From Staphylococcus edaphicus (GTDB taxonomy: Bacteria; Bacillota; Bacilli; Staphylococcales; Staphylococcaceae), in NCBI RefSeq assembly GCF_002614725.1, contig NZ_MRZN01000005.1, positions 1 through 64,000 on the forward strand: a stretch of 64,000 nt of DNA. The letters run 5' to 3'. A program made the translations under genes and the position numbers. The notes beneath the pieces are model-generated. The model was not told the origin of the DNA. It did no database searches and was given only the letters and a program-made list of their open reading frames with translations. Of the stretch, positions 15,434 through 26,603 are shown piece after piece. Positions within the stretch are counted from its first letter, which is position 1; the number at the start of each line of letters is the position of its first letter.

Positions 15434-16201
15434 TTAAGACTCTTGTTCCCCAGTAAAAATAAATATGGCATCTCTTAAAAATTGAGCGCCACCTTCTACG
15501 TGCTTATCATAATAAGCTGAAAATCTTTCATCTGTAACATACATGTCTGCCAAAACGGCATGGGCTTGCTCAGAATAACTTGGCCACATATACATTAACC
15601 ATGCTTTATGTTTTGCAGCTAACGTTTGTGCAATTTCAGAAGAAGGGTCTTCTGTTTGAAATGCTACTGGTAATAAATCTGTTATTTCATCTTCTAGTTG
15701 ACGCCATTCATTATATTCCGCTTCAGTCATGTTTTTAAATGCTTGGTTACTTTGATTAATGGCTTTGTCACCATATATTTCTCTAATTTCGTCACCATAT
15801 TTTTGTTCGTTATCTTGAAGTACTTGTGCTTTAAATCCTTCAAATTTTTCTTTATCTTGCATAACTATTTCTCCTTTCGAATTCGCAATGGTTTTTTCAA
15901 CAGTTGCTATAATTTGATCAAGACGCGCACGTTTGCGTTTTAGATTGTGCAAATGTTGTTCTAATGCTCTTGTCTGATTAAATGTAGGTTCTTGAATGAT
16001 GGTTTTAATTTCTTCAATACTTACAACTAACTCTCGATAGAAAATAATCTGTTGTAGCATATCTACTTCTTCTTTGCCGTATAACCGATAACCTGATGAA
16101 CTAACGCTAGCTGGCTTAAGCAAGCCAATTTGATCATAATAATGCAATGTACGCTGAGTGACACCAGATATTTTAGCTAGCTTACTGACTGTATATTCCA
16201 T
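15434..16201 (-). CDS. MerR family regulator with TipAS-like ligand-binding domain
   Basis: A 255-residue regulator. Residues 1-70 form the MerR winged helix (YTVSKLAKISGVTQRTLHYY, then GLLKPASVSSSGYRLYG). A dimerising helix follows (about 75-115), then a TipAS-like all-helical domain (about 130-255). TipAL/Mta-type regulators of this family activate multidrug efflux genes when the C-terminal domain binds a drug. The start at 16201 is chosen because AGGAGGT precedes it at correct spacing; the longer frame starts upstream of that site. No transporter is adjacent, so the target is unknown. It may be autoregulated. Confidence 0.85.
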   Translation of the reverse strand: MEYTVSKLAKISGVTQRTLHYYDQIGLLKPASVSSSGYRLYGKEEVDMLQQIIFYRELVVSIEEIKTIIQEPTFNQTRALEQHLHNLKRKRARLDQIIATVEKTIANSKGEIVMQDKEKFEGFKAQVLQDNEQKYGDEIREIYGDKAINQSNQAFKNMTEAEYNEWRQLEDEITDLLPVAFQTEDPSSEIAQTLAAKHKAWLMYMWPSYSEQAHAVLADMYVTDERFSAYYDKHVEGGAQFLRDAIFIFTGEQES

Positions 16202-16284
16202 AATTTCTTTACCTCCTGACAATTTTCACTCTACACCCTTACGTTACGTCAACCTCAAGCAAAATTTTCTTTTTATTAAAAAAA

Positions 16285-16308
16285 GAGTGGAACATCACTT
16301 GTCCACTC
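16285..16308 (-). terminator. Terminator of the XRE membrane regulator gene
   Basis: GAGTGGA (16285-16291) pairs with TCCACTC (16302-16308), followed on the minus strand by TTTTTTT. It abuts the stop codon. Confidence 0.75.
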
Positions 16309-16875
16309 TCAATAAGGTTTAAATACATACAAACTAATTAATACGATGATGATAAAAATACCAACGACTAATACAAAACTATATATTGAAGTCATTATAT
16401 CCCTTAATTTAGTAGTATGGACTTCATTAGGATCTTTACCATTCATAAATGCAACAATACGGTCATACGTTTGGATATGATATGATTTTTTTAAACTATC
16501 TACTTTCAGAGAAGCTACGATTGCAACACCTAATAATATCGCTTCTACAATGTAACCAATCATTCCCCAATGATACAAAGCTGGTCCAATTAAAATAGCT
16601 GCCATTAACATTGGCCAAACCATTAAGTGAGACCAGCCATTAAACCGTGTCTCTTTCAACTTACGTTCCATAATCTCTACGTCTCCTTTGACTAGGTCGT
16701 CTAAAGAAGTATCAAACAGCGAACTTAACATCAATAAATTATGAATATCAGGATAACTTTTATCATTTTCCCAATTAGAAATTGTTTGTCGTGAAACATA
16801 TAATTTTTCAGCTAAATCTTCTTGGGATAAGTAATCACGTTGTCGAAGATATTTAATTTGATGGCCTAAGTTCAT
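16309..16875 (-). CDS. XRE-type HTH regulator with C-terminal membrane segments
   Basis: A 188-residue protein. An N-terminal XRE helix-turn-helix (IKYLRQRDYLSQEDLAEKLY, then SRQTISNWEN and PDIHNLLMLSSLFDTSLDDLVKGD) is joined to a membrane part with two or three hydrophobic segments (about 82-120 and 165-186). Such HTH-plus-membrane proteins are common in Firmicutes and generally of unknown signal. The residues linking the HTH to the membrane (EIMERKLKETRF) are charged. It has a normal ribosome site (AAAGGAGCG) and stands alone. No target is indicated by its neighbours. Confidence 0.8.
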   Translation of the reverse strand: MNLGHQIKYLRQRDYLSQEDLAEKLYVSRQTISNWENDKSYPDIHNLLMLSSLFDTSLDDLVKGDVEIMERKLKETRFNGWSHLMVWPMLMAAILIGPALYHWGMIGYIVEAILLGVAIVASLKVDSLKKSYHIQTYDRIVAFMNGKDPNEVHTTKLRDIMTSIYSFVLVVGIFIIIVLISLYVFKPY

Positions 16876-17018
16876 TGTTCCGCTCCTTTAATAAGAGATT
16901 ATTATGGTTTGTAATACTAGACTATCAAATTCTATTTACATCCGCACTATTTGTTATGTCTAAATATTTTTACACGCTGCTATATCAGCATTTCAAGACT
17001 ATCCTTTAGACATACCAA

Positions 17019-17058
17019 AAGGATAAGACCATTGTCATGTTAACAAGATCTTATCCTT
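17019..17058 (-). terminator. Terminator of the cstA-like gene
   Basis: AAGGATAAGA (17019-17028) and TCTTATCCTT (17049-17058) form a perfect 10-bp stem about 20 bp past the stop codon, with TTTT following on the minus strand. Confidence 0.7.
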
Positions 17059-17077
17059 CCAATTAATATATGATTTA

Positions 17078-18535
17078 TTAAATCGTTTGTTGTTGCTGAT
17101 ATGGTATGTGATGATCCAGTTCAAATTTTGCTCCTGCTGTGATTTTCTTATATTGGTAACCGAAATAAACGACCCATAAAATCGTTAACACAAATGCTAT
17201 GACATAACTTAGATTTAGGTCTAAACCTAATCCAATTTTCTGGCTTAAGATATAGGTGAAAATATTCCATGTCATAAATACGGCGGGTATCGCTGCAACC
17301 CAGAAATTCTTTTTCGCAATTAATAGATACATCGCACCTATCCATAAAGCAACGACTGCAGTTGTTTGATTTGCCCAAGAGAAATATCTCCAGAGAATCG
17401 TGAAATCAACTTGAGTAAGTCCAAAGCTAATAATAAATAATGGTGCTGCAACAATGATCCGTTTTATCATACTACGTTGTCCATAGTTTAAATAATCCGC
17501 AATAATCATTCTAGCACTTCTAAATGAGGTATCCCCACTCGTGATTGGCAAGACGATAACGCCTAATACTGCAATAGTACCAAACACAGAACCCAATAGT
17601 AGGTGTGATGCTTGGCTTACTACTAGTGCTGCTTCGCCGCGCGCTAAAACGTCACTCAAACCACTATAACCATTAAATAGACTCATACCTGCCGCAGCCC
17701 AAATCATAGCAATGATTCCCTCTGCAATCATCATACCGTAAAAGATAAATCTACCATTTTGTTCTTTATTTGTTGTTCTAGAAATAATAGGTGTCTGTGT
17801 AGCATGGAAGCCAGATAAAGCACCACATGTTATTGTAAAGAATAATAATGGAAATATAGGTGCGCCATCAGGATGCATATTATTAAAGTTCAACTCTGGA
17901 ATCGGTGCGCCTGTCTGGATGAGACGGAAGCCAATACCTACCGCGCTAATTAATAACAAAGCCCCAAATATAGGATAAATTCTACCAATAATTTTATCTA
18001 TAGGTAGAATCGTAGAAAGTATATAATACACAAAAATAACAAAAATAATAATTCCCAATGCAATACGTCCATCCATTAAATTATGTAATAATAAGGCTGG
18101 ACTAGTTACAAATACCGTTCCTGTTAAGAGCAATAACAGAATTGAAAATATATTAACAAAGTGTTTCATGACTTGACCTAAAAATTTCCCAGCGAGTTCT
18201 GGTAAATGTGCACCTTTGTTTCTAATTGAAATCATACCTGTCAGATAATCATGTACAGCCCCCGCAAAGATACAGCCTAATACAATCCAAATAAATGCTA
18301 CAGGACCATATAATGCGCCCATAATCGGTCCAAAGATAGGCCCTACACCTGCAATGTTCAATAGTTAGATTAGTGAATTAGACGAGGTCTTCATTGGTAA
18401 ATAATCGACATCATCTCTTTGATTATATGCTGGTGTTGGTCTCGCTTCTTTCGGTCCAAACATTTTGTCTATGTATTTTCCATAAGTAAAATATCCCACA
18501 ACCAATAGTATTATAGATACAATAAAAGTAATCAT
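17078..18535 (-). pseudogene. cstA: Carbon starvation (CstA) family transporter, interrupted by an in-frame stop
   Basis: CstA family proteins are large membrane transporters for peptides or pyruvate. The N-terminal 56 codons (ATG at 18533-18535 after AAGGGGGAATGG) encode the first helix and the YGKYIDKMFG and DDVDYLPMKT motifs, then run into TAA at 18365-18367. Reading on in the same frame gives LLNIAGVGPIFGPIMGALYGP, exactly the sequence that follows in the family, and continues to residue 485 with about a dozen helices. A single C-to-T change of a CAA glutamine codon (family context SLIQLLNIAG) explains it. A TTG two codons after the stop could restart translation, but no ribosome site precedes it. 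Without the first helix the product is probably inactive. A sequencing error remains possible. Confidence 0.8.
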
Positions 18536-18702
18536 GTTACCATTCCCCCTTAAGATAACGTGAAAGCGTTTTCTTAATTTAATCATAAATGGTAAAATTC
18601 CACAATATCACTTTTTGTTTTTATTCAAATTTTATAAATATATATTTTGTATTTTATATAATGACAGTAAATATTTAAGCTTGATATTTAAACTATAAAA
18701 AT

Positions 18703-18737
18703 AGAGGTCCACCATCTCTTATAATGGTTAGACCTCT
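18703..18737 (-). terminator. Terminator of noc
   Basis: AGAGGTC (18703-18709) pairs with GACCTCT (18731-18737), with inner ACCAT/ATGGT extending the stem. The minus strand then has TATTTTTAT. Confidence 0.75.
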
Positions 18738-18744
18738 AACGTGA

Positions 18745-19584
18745 TTAATGTTTAAACAGTTTAATTTTAATTTCATAATAGTCATCGTAATCTTTTGCTT
18801 GATGTTCATACTTCACACCACTTTTTTCGATAGATTCTAAACTTTTGCCAACCGCTTCACGTGCATCCGTTAGATCTTTTTCGAATTCAAACCTTTGTGC
18901 TTTGACTTTTTCAGGTCCAATCTTTTGTTTTACGCGTGCTTCAGTTTGTTTCACATTTAATTTTTGACTTATAACCGTTTCTACTAATGTTTCTTGATCT
19001 TCTTCTGACAAGCTCAACATAGCACGCGCATGACGTTCCGTAATCTTATTTTCACGTAAACGTTCTAGCACTTTCGGTGTTAATTTTAATAAACGTAACT
19101 TATTCGCAATAAAACTTTGACTTTTACCAACACTTTTAGCTAATTCGCTTTGTGTTGTATCCCCGATTTCAAGCAATTTTTTATATGCTTCTGCTTCTTC
19201 AACTACAGATAAATTTTCACGTTGAATATTTTCAATGAGTGCAACTACAGCTGTTTCCTCATCGTCTAAATATCTAATAATAACATCCGCATGTGTCTTA
19301 CTCAGGCTCTGTAAAGCCCTAAATCTACGTTCACCTGCGATGATTTCAAACATATCTTCTTCAATTGGACGTACGACAATGGGTTGTAACAAACCATGTT
19401 CTTCTATAGATTCTGCGAGTTCTTTAATCTTATTTGGCTCAAATACTTGTCTTGGTTGATAACGGTTTGGCACAATACGTTCCATATGAATAGATTCAAC
19501 GCTATTATTATAATCCTCTTCAATATAACCAACGATGTCATCTTTGTTCTTTAAACCAAATAATTTAGAAAAAGGTTTCTTCAT
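18745..19584 (-). CDS. noc: Nucleoid occlusion protein Noc (ParB family)
   Basis: A 279-residue ParB-family protein. The N-terminus is a short amphipathic region (MKKPFSKLFGLKNKDD), which in Noc targets the membrane. The ParB CTP-binding domain with IVPNRYQPRQVF, LLQPIVVRP and the GERRFRA box follows at about 35-125. A helix-turn-helix (TQSELAKSVGKSQSFIANKL) and a C-terminal dimerisation segment complete it. Noc binds many sites around the origin and blocks FtsZ assembly over the nucleoid. Position next to rsmG, mnmG and mnmE is the standard location and separates it from Spo0J/ParB. Translation reads away from oriC. Confidence 0.93.
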   Translation of the reverse strand: MKKPFSKLFGLKNKDDIVGYIEEDYNNSVESIHMERIVPNRYQPRQVFEPNKIKELAESIEEHGLLQPIVVRPIEEDMFEIIAGERRFRALQSLSKTHADVIIRYLDDEETAVVALIENIQRENLSVVEEAEAYKKLLEIGDTTQSELAKSVGKSQSFIANKLRLLKLTPKVLERLRENKITERHARAMLSLSEEDQETLVETVISQKLNVKQTEARVKQKIGPEKVKAQRFEFEKDLTDAREAVGKSLESIEKSGVKYEHQAKDYDDYYEIKIKLFKH

Positions 19585-19630
19585 TTACTATGCGCTCCCT
19601 CTAAATTAATTGTATTGTATTGATTTCCTT

Positions 19631-20350
19631 CTATTTTTCAAGTAATGGAGATTTATTGGGCGTCCCTGGCTTTCTAGGATATTTTTTAGGTGTTTGACTT
19701 CTTTTACCAATGATAATCATTTGTCTTTCCCCTGCATCTTCTGGCAAATCATATGAAATCGTATCGAGCACTTTACCACCAAACACACCTATACCAAAAC
19801 GTGCATCTTCCAATTCTTCTTCACCTTTGGATGATTTCAATGCTATGAAATGACCGCCTTTTTTAACTAAAGGCAAACATAACTCACTTAATACTGAAAG
19901 TCTAGCAACTGCACGTGCTGTAACAATATCGTAAGACTCCCTGTAGTCTCCCTTACCAAATGTTTCGGCTCGATCATGTACAAAGTTTACATTATCTAAA
20001 TCCAAGGCTTCTGCTAATTGATTTAAAAAATGGATACGCTTATTCAAGGAATCTACAATCGTAACTTTCAAATTCGGGAAAATGATTTTCAAAGGAATAC
20101 TAGGAAAACCAGCACCAGCGCCCACATCACATACAGTTAGCTCTTTAGTTAAATCCGTATAAAAACTTGTCGCAATTGAATCATAGAAATGCTTCAAATA
20201 TACTTCATGCTCTTCAGTAATACTTGTTAAATTCATCTTTTCATTCCATTCGACAAGCATTTCATAATACGTTTGAAACTGCTGTTGTTGTTTGTCTGAA
20301 AGTGCTATGCCATGTGTACTCAATTGCTTAGTTAACCATGCTACACTCAT
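19631..20350 (-). CDS. rsmG: 16S rRNA (guanine527-N7)-methyltransferase RsmG
   Basis: A 239-residue SAM-dependent methyltransferase that modifies G527 of 16S rRNA using S-adenosylmethionine. The Rossmann motif I is [16 protein letters not shown] (about 70-85), followed by [25 protein letters not shown] and [15 protein letters not shown] complete the GidB family pattern. It ends in a basic tail ([14 protein letters not shown]), normal for staphylococci. The start lies one base from the mnmG stop, so it is read in the mnmE-mnmG-rsmG-noc series. Loss of rsmG is known to give low-level streptomycin resistance, and this copy looks intact. Confidence 0.94.
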   Translation of the reverse strand: MSVAWLTKQLSTHGIALSDKQQQQFQTYYEMLVEWNEKMNLTSITEEHEVYLKHFYDSIATSFYTDLTKELTVCDVGAGAGFPSIPLKIIFPNLKVTIVDSLNKRIHFLNQLAEALDLDNVNFVHDRAETFGKGDYRESYDIVTARAVARLSVLSELCLPLVKKGGHFIALKSSKGEEELEDARFGIGVFGGKVLDTISYDLPEDAGERQMIIIGKRSQTPKKYPRKPGTPNKSPLLEK

Positions 20351-20351
20351 C

Positions 20352-22229
20352 TTAGTTATTCACCCTTTGGATTTTACCTTGTTCAAGATATACAAGTAAG
20401 ATTGAAATATCGGCTGGGTTCACACCAGAAATACGAGAAGCTTGTGCAATATTTAGCGGTTTAACCTCTGCTAATTTTTCTCGTGCTTCCGTCGCCAAAC
20501 TATCTACTTTACTGTAATCTAAGTCTTCTGGAATTTTCTTCTCTTCCATGCGTTTAACTTTTTCAACTTGTTGTAAGGATTTATTGATATACCCTTCATA
20601 TTTCGTTTGGATTTCAACTTGTTCTTCAACATCTGAAGGCAATTGATGTGTTTCCTCTAAAATTTCTAGAATTAAATCGTATGTCATTTCAGGACGGCGT
20701 AATAATTCTAAAGCTAATATACCATCTTTCAAACGTGAACCGCCTTGTGCTTCAATAATTTCTTGAACGCGATCATGTGGTTTAACACGAATGCTGTTTA
20801 AACGTTCTTGTTCTGATTTAATCATTTCTCGTTTTTCATTGAAACGAGCATAACGTTCCTCTGAAATCATCCCTAATTCATAGCCTAAATCAGTTAAGCG
20901 TAAATCGGCGTTATCATGTCTTAATAATAAACGATACTCAGCACGAGAAGTTAATAAACGATAAGGTTCGTTGGTACCTTTAGTAATTAAATCATCAATT
21001 AAGACACCTATATATGCATCTGAACGACTTAGTATTACTTCCTCTTTACCTTGAACGCGAGCCGCTGCATTAATACCTGCCATGATACCTTGTCCAGCTG
21101 CTTCTTCGTACCCTGAAGTACCATTAATTTGTCCTGCAGTATATAAGTTTTTAATTTTTTTAGTTTCAAGCGTTGGCCATAACTGTGTTGGTACTAACGC
21201 ATCGTATTCAATTGCATAACCAGCACGCATCATATCTGCTTTTTCTAAACCTGGAATCGTCTCTAACATTTGACGTTGTACATGTTCTGGTAAACTTGTT
21301 GATAGACCTTGGACATAAACTTCATTAGTATTTCTGCCTTCTGGTTCTAAGAAAAGTTGGTGACGTGGTTTATCATTGAAACGTACAAATTTATCTTCAA
21401 TCGATGGACAATATCTTGGTCCTGTACCTTTAATCATACCTGAATACATTGCAGATAAATGTAAATTGTCGTCAATCACTTGGTGTGTATCACCATTGGT
21501 ATATGTTAACCAACATGGTAATTGGTCTAAGATATATTCCGTTGTTTCAAAGCTGAACGCTCTTCCAACATCATCACCAGGTTGAATTTCAGTTTTAGAA
21601 TAATCAATTGTTTTGGCATTCACACGCGGTGGCGTACCCGTTTTGAAGCGTACTACTTCAAAGCCTAAACCTCTTAAATTATCCGCTAATGAGATGGATG
21701 GTAGTTGGTGGTTAGGACCACTTGAATATTTCATGTTACCTAAAATGATTTCACCACGTAAAAATGTACCCGTTGTAATAATAACTGCCTCTGCCCTGTA
21801 TTCTGTTCCTATATTCGTACGTACACCTTTAATAACGTCATCTTCAATGATTAGGTCATCTACCATGCCTTGCATAATATCAAGGTTTTCTTCATCTTCG
21901 ATTACTTTTTTCATTTCTTGTTGATACAAGACTTTATCTGCTTGCGCACGTAAAGCTCTAACTGCTGGACCTTTACCTGTATTTAACATACGCATTTGAA
22001 TGTGCGTTTTATCAATCGTTTTCGCCATTTGTCCGCCTAATGCATCAATTTCACGTACGACAATCCCTTTTGCTGGACCACCCACGGATGGATTACACGG
22101 CATAAAAGCAATATTATCTAGATTAATTGTCAGCATTAACGTTTTCGCACCACGACGTGCTGAAGCTAATCCAGCTTCAATACCAGCATGTCCGGCTCCT
22201 ATTACTATCACATCATATTCTTGAGCCAT
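20352..22229 (-). CDS. mnmG: tRNA uridine-5-carboxymethylaminomethyl modification enzyme MnmG (GidA)
   Basis: A 625-residue FAD enzyme that works with MnmE to place the cmnm5 group on U34 of tRNAs reading split codon boxes. The N-terminal dinucleotide-binding motif is [14 protein letters not shown]. MnmG signatures follow: [24 protein letters not shown], and [16 protein letters not shown]. The C-terminal helical region ends with [21 protein letters not shown]. Two adjacent ATGs are possible. The second (22227-22229) is chosen because it gives MAQEYDV as in relatives and an 8-nt gap from GGAGG. It follows mnmE by 16 nt. Confidence 0.96.
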   Translation of the reverse strand: MAQEYDVIVIGAGHAGIEAGLASARRGAKTLMLTINLDNIAFMPCNPSVGGPAKGIVVREIDALGGQMAKTIDKTHIQMRMLNTGKGPAVRALRAQADKVLYQQEMKKVIEDEENLDIMQGMVDDLIIEDDVIKGVRTNIGTEYRAEAVIITTGTFLRGEIILGNMKYSSGPNHQLPSISLADNLRGLGFEVVRFKTGTPPRVNAKTIDYSKTEIQPGDDVGRAFSFETTEYILDQLPCWLTYTNGDTHQVIDDNLHLSAMYSGMIKGTGPRYCPSIEDKFVRFNDKPRHQLFLEPEGRNTNEVYVQGLSTSLPEHVQRQMLETIPGLEKADMMRAGYAIEYDALVPTQLWPTLETKKIKNLYTAGQINGTSGYEEAAGQGIMAGINAAARVQGKEEVILSRSDAYIGVLIDDLITKGTNEPYRLLTSRAEYRLLLRHDNADLRLTDLGYELGMISEERYARFNEKREMIKSEQERLNSIRVKPHDRVQEIIEAQGGSRLKDGILALELLRRPEMTYDLILEILEETHQLPSDVEEQVEIQTKYEGYINKSLQQVEKVKRMEEKKIPEDLDYSKVDSLATEAREKLAEVKPLNIAQASRISGVNPADISILLVYLEQGKIQRVNN

Positions 22230-22245
22230 CATTATTTCCTCCTTA

Positions 22246-23628
22246 TTATTTTCCTAAGCAGAATTGACTAAATAACTGGTCAATCAATTCATCACTTGCG
22301 GATTCACCGATAATTTCACCTAAAATTTCCCAAGTTCTCGTTAAATCTATTTGTACCATATCCATTGGTACACCTGACTCAGCTGCATCTATCGCATCTT
22401 GAATCGAATTTCTTGCTTGCTTTAATAATGAAATATGTCTTGAATTAGAAACATATGTCATATCTTGATTTTGAACATCGCCACCAAAGAATAAATCTCT
22501 AATTTGAATTTCTAATTGATCAATACCCTCTTGTTTGAGCATCGATGTCTGAATCAGTGGCATGTCTCCTATCATCTCTTTTACTTCTTCAAGATCTAAT
22601 CGTTTATCTAAGTCCATCTTATTAACAATAACGATGGCGTCTTCATTTTTAATGACTTCATATAACTTACGATCTTCATCAGTTAATGCTTCATTATAAT
22701 TAAGTACAAACAGTATTAAATCTGCTTCGCCTAATGCCTTTCTTGAACGTTCTACACCTATGCGTTCGACGATGTCTTCAGTGTCACGTATGCCAGCTGT
22801 ATCCACAAGTCTTAATGGTACACCGCGAACGTTAACATATTCTTCTAACGTATCTCTTGTTGTACCAGGTACTTCTGTTACAATCGCTTTATTATCTTGA
22901 ATGAGGTTGTTAAGCATCGAAGATTTACCTACATTAGGTTTACCAACAATCACTGTAGATAACCCTTCTCTCATAATCTTTCCTTGTGTACCTGTATCAA
23001 GTAATTTGTTGATTTCGGTTTTAATTTCATTTGATTTGCCTAGTAATACTTCTGTAGTTGCATCTTCAACATCATCGTATTCCGGATAATCTATGTTCAC
23101 TTCGACTTGAGCAAGGATTTCGAGGATGGATTGTCGCTGTCGCTTAATCATATCACTTAAACGACCTTCGATTTGATTCATTGCAACTTTAGACGCACGA
23201 TCAGTTTTAGAACGAATAAAATCCATGACAGCTTCTGCCTGAGATAAATCAATTCTTCCATTTAAGAAAGCACGTTTAGTATATTCACCAGGGTCTGCCA
23301 TACGGGCACCGTGTGTCATCGTTAACTCTAGTATTCGGTTAATTGTCAAAATACCACCATGGCAGTTAATCTCAACAATATCCTCACGGGTAAATGTCTT
23401 TGGTGCACGTAACACGGAAACCATCACTTCTTCTACTACTTCGTTTGATTCAGGATCAATGATATGACCGTAGTTAATCGTATGAGAAGGTACATCTTCA
23501 AGTTTTTCTTTACCTTTATAAAGTTTATCTGCAATATTTACTGCCTCTACACCTGATAAACGTACAATGCCTATTGCACCCTCACCCATTGGTGTGGAAA
23601 TACTCGTTATCGTATCTAAATCCATCAT
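22246..23628 (-). CDS. mnmE: tRNA modification GTPase MnmE (TrmE)
   Basis: A 460-residue GTPase, partner of MnmG. The N-terminal folate-binding domain ([17 protein letters not shown]) is followed by a helical domain and an inserted G domain. G motifs visible are [12 protein letters not shown] (G1), EVPGTTRDT (G2), DTAG (G3) and NKMD (G4). The C-terminal FCLGK motif with its conserved cysteine is present. Potassium-dependent GTP hydrolysis drives the modification reaction. Either of two tandem ATGs may start translation; the upstream one is listed. Gene order and strand are the usual ones to the left of oriC. Confidence 0.96.
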   Translation of the reverse strand: MMDLDTITSISTPMGEGAIGIVRLSGVEAVNIADKLYKGKEKLEDVPSHTINYGHIIDPESNEVVEEVMVSVLRAPKTFTREDIVEINCHGGILTINRILELTMTHGARMADPGEYTKRAFLNGRIDLSQAEAVMDFIRSKTDRASKVAMNQIEGRLSDMIKRQRQSILEILAQVEVNIDYPEYDDVEDATTEVLLGKSNEIKTEINKLLDTGTQGKIMREGLSTVIVGKPNVGKSSMLNNLIQDNKAIVTEVPGTTRDTLEEYVNVRGVPLRLVDTAGIRDTEDIVERIGVERSRKALGEADLILFVLNYNEALTDEDRKLYEVIKNEDAIVIVNKMDLDKRLDLEEVKEMIGDMPLIQTSMLKQEGIDQLEIQIRDLFFGGDVQNQDMTYVSNSRHISLLKQARNSIQDAIDAAESGVPMDMVQIDLTRTWEILGEIIGESASDELIDQLFSQFCLGK

Positions 23629-23788
23629 CCATCTCGCCTCCTTGTCGACTACATTTTTATCATTATAATATTGTAAATAGTTTACTTATAAAAAGCGAGT
23701 ATCTTGTTCGGAAGTTTCGTAGCGTTAGCCTTAGGTTTGTCTGATGTTAGACTGACGGTACACTAAATTTTTGCTTCCCCTACCCTAC

Positions 23789-24136
23789 TTAAACGCGCTT
23801 ATTAAATGCTTTTGCTATTTTCAATACGTGTTCTAAACTCGCTTGTATCTCTAGTGTATTCATATCCTTTGCTGGTTGTCTCGCTATTACAATAAGATCC
23901 ATTGGTAAAATATCATCTTTATGCACTTTAAAATTTTCACGAATTGCTCTTTTAATTCTATTTCTAACGACGGCATTACCCAACTTTTTAGAAACACTAA
24001 TACCTAAACGAAAATGATCTAGTTCTTTATTAGGTTGTGTATATATAACAAATTGTCTATTTGCTACTGATTTCCCTTTTTTATAAATGAATTGGAAATC
24101 ACTATTTTTTTTAATTCGGTAAGCTTTCTCCACCAA
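23789..24136 (-). CDS. rnpA: Ribonuclease P protein component
   Basis: A 115-residue basic protein that binds the RNase P RNA and helps to mature tRNA 5' ends. The family hallmark RNR motif is in GNAVVRNRIKRAIRENF (about 52-68). The N-terminus is MVEKAYRIKKNSDFQFIYKKG. It is the second gene leftward from oriC after rpmH, though a hairpin at 24271-24292 lies between them. Length is normal. Confidence 0.96.
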   Translation of the reverse strand: MVEKAYRIKKNSDFQFIYKKGKSVANRQFVIYTQPNKELDHFRLGISVSKKLGNAVVRNRIKRAIRENFKVHKDDILPMDLIVIARQPAKDMNTLEIQASLEHVLKIAKAFNKRV

Positions 24137-24270
24137 ACATCACTCACTTATCTCTTCATTAACATATATGAATTAACTATATGTTTCTATCTATATCATT
24201 CATTATCTTAGATTAATAGTAAACATCCACATTATTTATAGCAATTTTACTTCACTGAAACCAAAAAAAA

Positions 24271-24292
24271 GACCACTGATGAGTCAGTGATC
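24271..24292 (-). terminator. Hairpin after rpmH
   Basis: GACCACTGA and TCAGTGATC form a stem with a 4-nt loop directly after the rpmH stop. The minus strand continues with eight T residues. It probably reduces read-through into rnpA. Confidence 0.7.
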
Positions 24293-24430
24293 TTATGCTG
24301 ATAGTACTTTACGGCCTTTACGACGACGACGCGCCAACACTTTACGACCATTTTTTGTGCTCATGCGTTTTCTGAAACCATGAACTTTACTATGTTTACG
24401 TTTATTTGGTTGATAAGTACGTTTTACCAT
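24293..24430 (-). CDS. rpmH: 50S ribosomal protein L34
   Basis: A 45-residue very basic ribosomal protein: [20 protein letters not shown] at the start, then [19 protein letters not shown] to the LSA end. It is nearly invariant in bacteria and always marks the left side of oriC in Firmicutes. An AGGTG-type ribosome site (GGAGGTGTTTTTGC) precedes the ATG at 24428-24430. It lies 735 bp from dnaA and is read in the opposite direction. Confidence 0.97.
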
Positions 24431-25165
24431 GCAAAAACACCTCCATCTTTATTCGGTTCTATACTATTATAATAGATAAATTAATATACGCTTCTGCTTT
24501 AAGTCTTGATTTAACTGTTATTAATTTCTAGTCATAATTCAAGCAACTACTACAATATAACAAAATCCATTTTATAAAGCAAGTATCAATTTGAGCCTTA
24601 CATAGAAAAAAGGAACAATTATAAGGGTGAACAACTTTTATTAAATATCTAATGAAGAAATACAGCAACTCCCTACGCAATAAACGTCCTTGTACATCAA
24701 TAATCCCAGTCGCTGCATATTTAGTACATTGATGTAATGCATTATACATTTTCCATACAATCCTTATAAATTATTTCCCAAGCACACAAAACCATTTTTA
24801 TTTGATATACTGTCTAATGCTTAAAGTTATCCACTTATACACAGCTTCACAGCTCATCTTTGTGGATAGTTTTTAAATTATGCACAGCGTTCACCAGTAT
24901 TTAACAACATATTCACACCCATTTGACAGAGCTTGTTGTTAAAAAGTATAATTATGTGGATAAGTCATGTAGATATTGATTGATACAGGGTTTAGATTAT
25001 TAAATTATATGGCAAAAGCCTGTGTGTAACTCACAGTTAGAAAATAGTTATCCACTGATTGTGTGTAACTTGTGGATAATTATCAACAGGCTGTGATTCT
25101 TTTTATTTACACCTGTTGTTTTTGTGTATAACTTTTAAAATTTACGAAAGTTGGAGTTTGTTATT
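24431..25165. other. oriC: Origin region upstream of dnaA with DnaA-box cluster
   Basis: The rpmH-dnaA intergenic region contains two perfect DnaA boxes, TGTGGATAA at 24955-24963 and 25071-25079. One-mismatch boxes lie at 24827-24835 and 25048-25056 (TTATCCACT), 24861-24869 (TGTGGATAG) and 25080-25088 (TTATCAACA). It also carries the rpmH and dnaA promoters; dnaA is probably autoregulated through the boxes nearest the gene. The weak minus-strand frame at 24528-24749 has no family features. Confidence 0.9.
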
Positions 25166-26533
25166 ATGTCAGAACAAGAAATATGGGAAAAAGTCTTAAC
25201 CTTGGCTCAAGAAAAAGTAAGTAGTGCGAGCTACCAAACATTTCTTAAAGACACAAAATTATTTAAACTACAAAATGATCAGGCCATTGTAGTTACTGAT
25301 GATGATTTTGTTGCTAATTGGTTAAAGATGAATTACGCAGAAATTATTAAAGCTGCTTTATATGAAGCAATTGGCCATGAGATCGCACCCGTTTTTTATA
25401 CTGAAGAGGAACTAAAAAGCTTACATACAAGTGAGCAAAAAGAAGAAACGCAACCTGAGCAACCAGCTAAAAAATACACACCAGGCGTTGATGAAGCAGT
25501 CATTGGTGGCGAACAGTTCAATACACATAATACATTCGAAACATTTGTAATTGGACCGGGAAATAGATTTCCACATGCTGCAAGTCTTGCTGTCGCTGAA
25601 GCACCCGCAAAAGCGTATAATCCATTGTTCATCTATGGTGGTGTTGGTTTAGGTAAGACGCATCTAATGCATGCGATTGGTCATTATGTATTAGATAATA
25701 ATCCAGATGCTAAAGTGATATATACCTCTAGTGAAAAATTCACAAATGAATTTATTAAATCCATACGAGATAATAAAACCGAACGTTTTAGAGAAAAATA
25801 CCGTAATATCGACGTTTTATTAATTGATGACATTCAATTTATTCAAAACAAAGAACAAACACAAGAAGAATTTTTCCATACGTTTAATGAATTACATCAG
25901 GCAAATAAACAAATTGTAATTTCTAGTGATAGACCGCCTAAAGAAATTGCAAAATTAGAAGATCGTTTACGCTCGCGTTTTGAATGGGGATTGATTGTAG
26001 ACATTACGCCACCAGATTATGAAACAAGAATGGCGATTTTACAGAAAAAAATTGGCGAAGAGAATCTAAATATTCCAACTGAAGCACTCACTTATATCGC
26101 TAATCAAATCCAATCTAATATTCGTGAACTTGAAGGTGCATTAACACGTGTCTTAGCCTTTTCAAAATTACAAGGACAACCGATTACCACAGAACTAACA
26201 GCTGAAGCACTTAAAGATATCATTCAAGCACCTAAATCTAAGAAAATCACGATACAAGATATCCAGAAGATTGTAGGCCAATATTATAGTGTACGCATTG
26301 AAGATTTTAGTGCCAAAAAACGTACGAAATCTATTGCTTATCCCCGTCAAATAGCAATGTATCTATCACGTGAGCTAACAGATTTCTCATTACCAAAAAT
26401 TGGTGAAGAGTTTGGTGGCCGTGATCATACAACCGTTATTCATGCACATGAAAAAATAGTTAAAGATATTCAAAATGATCCAACCTTTAAACAAGAAGTT
26501 GAAAATTTAGAAAAAGAAATACGAAATCAGTAA
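25166..26533 (+). CDS. dnaA: Chromosomal replication initiator DnaA
   Basis: A 455-residue AAA+ initiator that binds DnaA boxes and opens the origin. Domain I is at about 1-80, a variable linker rich in E/Q/P at 80-110, and the AAA+ domain at about 115-335, with Walker A GGVGLGKT (158-165) and Walker B LLIDDIQF. The C-terminal DNA-binding domain has the DnaA signature [15 protein letters not shown]. The ATG at 25166 is chosen over an upstream TTG in the same frame because GGAG sits about 10 nt before it and relatives begin [11 protein letters not shown]. DnaA boxes lie on both sides, so it is embedded in the bipartite origin. Confidence 0.97.
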   Translation: MSEQEIWEKVLTLAQEKVSSASYQTFLKDTKLFKLQNDQAIVVTDDDFVANWLKMNYAEIIKAALYEAIGHEIAPVFYTEEELKSLHTSEQKEETQPEQPAKKYTPGVDEAVIGGEQFNTHNTFETFVIGPGNRFPHAASLAVAEAPAKAYNPLFIYGGVGLGKTHLMHAIGHYVLDNNPDAKVIYTSSEKFTNEFIKSIRDNKTERFREKYRNIDVLLIDDIQFIQNKEQTQEEFFHTFNELHQANKQIVISSDRPPKEIAKLEDRLRSRFEWGLIVDITPPDYETRMAILQKKIGEENLNIPTEALTYIANQIQSNIRELEGALTRVLAFSKLQGQPITTELTAEALKDIIQAPKSKKITIQDIQKIVGQYYSVRIEDFSAKKRTKSIAYPRQIAMYLSRELTDFSLPKIGEEFGGRDHTTVIHAHEKIVKDIQNDPTFKQEVENLEKEIRNQ

Positions 26534-26603
26534 AAAAACTGTACTATAACAGATTAATCGTAACGAATTTGAGGAATAACTAAGGAAAGGTGAATAATCA
26601 TAA

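Noticed and set aside
18365..18586. Separate small membrane protein gene next to cstA
   Set aside because: It is the N-terminal part of the CstA family protein in the same frame as the rest, separated only by one stop codon.
24528..24749. Minus-strand 73-codon frame between rpmH and dnaA
   Set aside because: It lies in the origin region, has no convincing ribosome site, is rich in Cys/Tyr/Phe as expected from random AT-rich sequence, and resembles no family.
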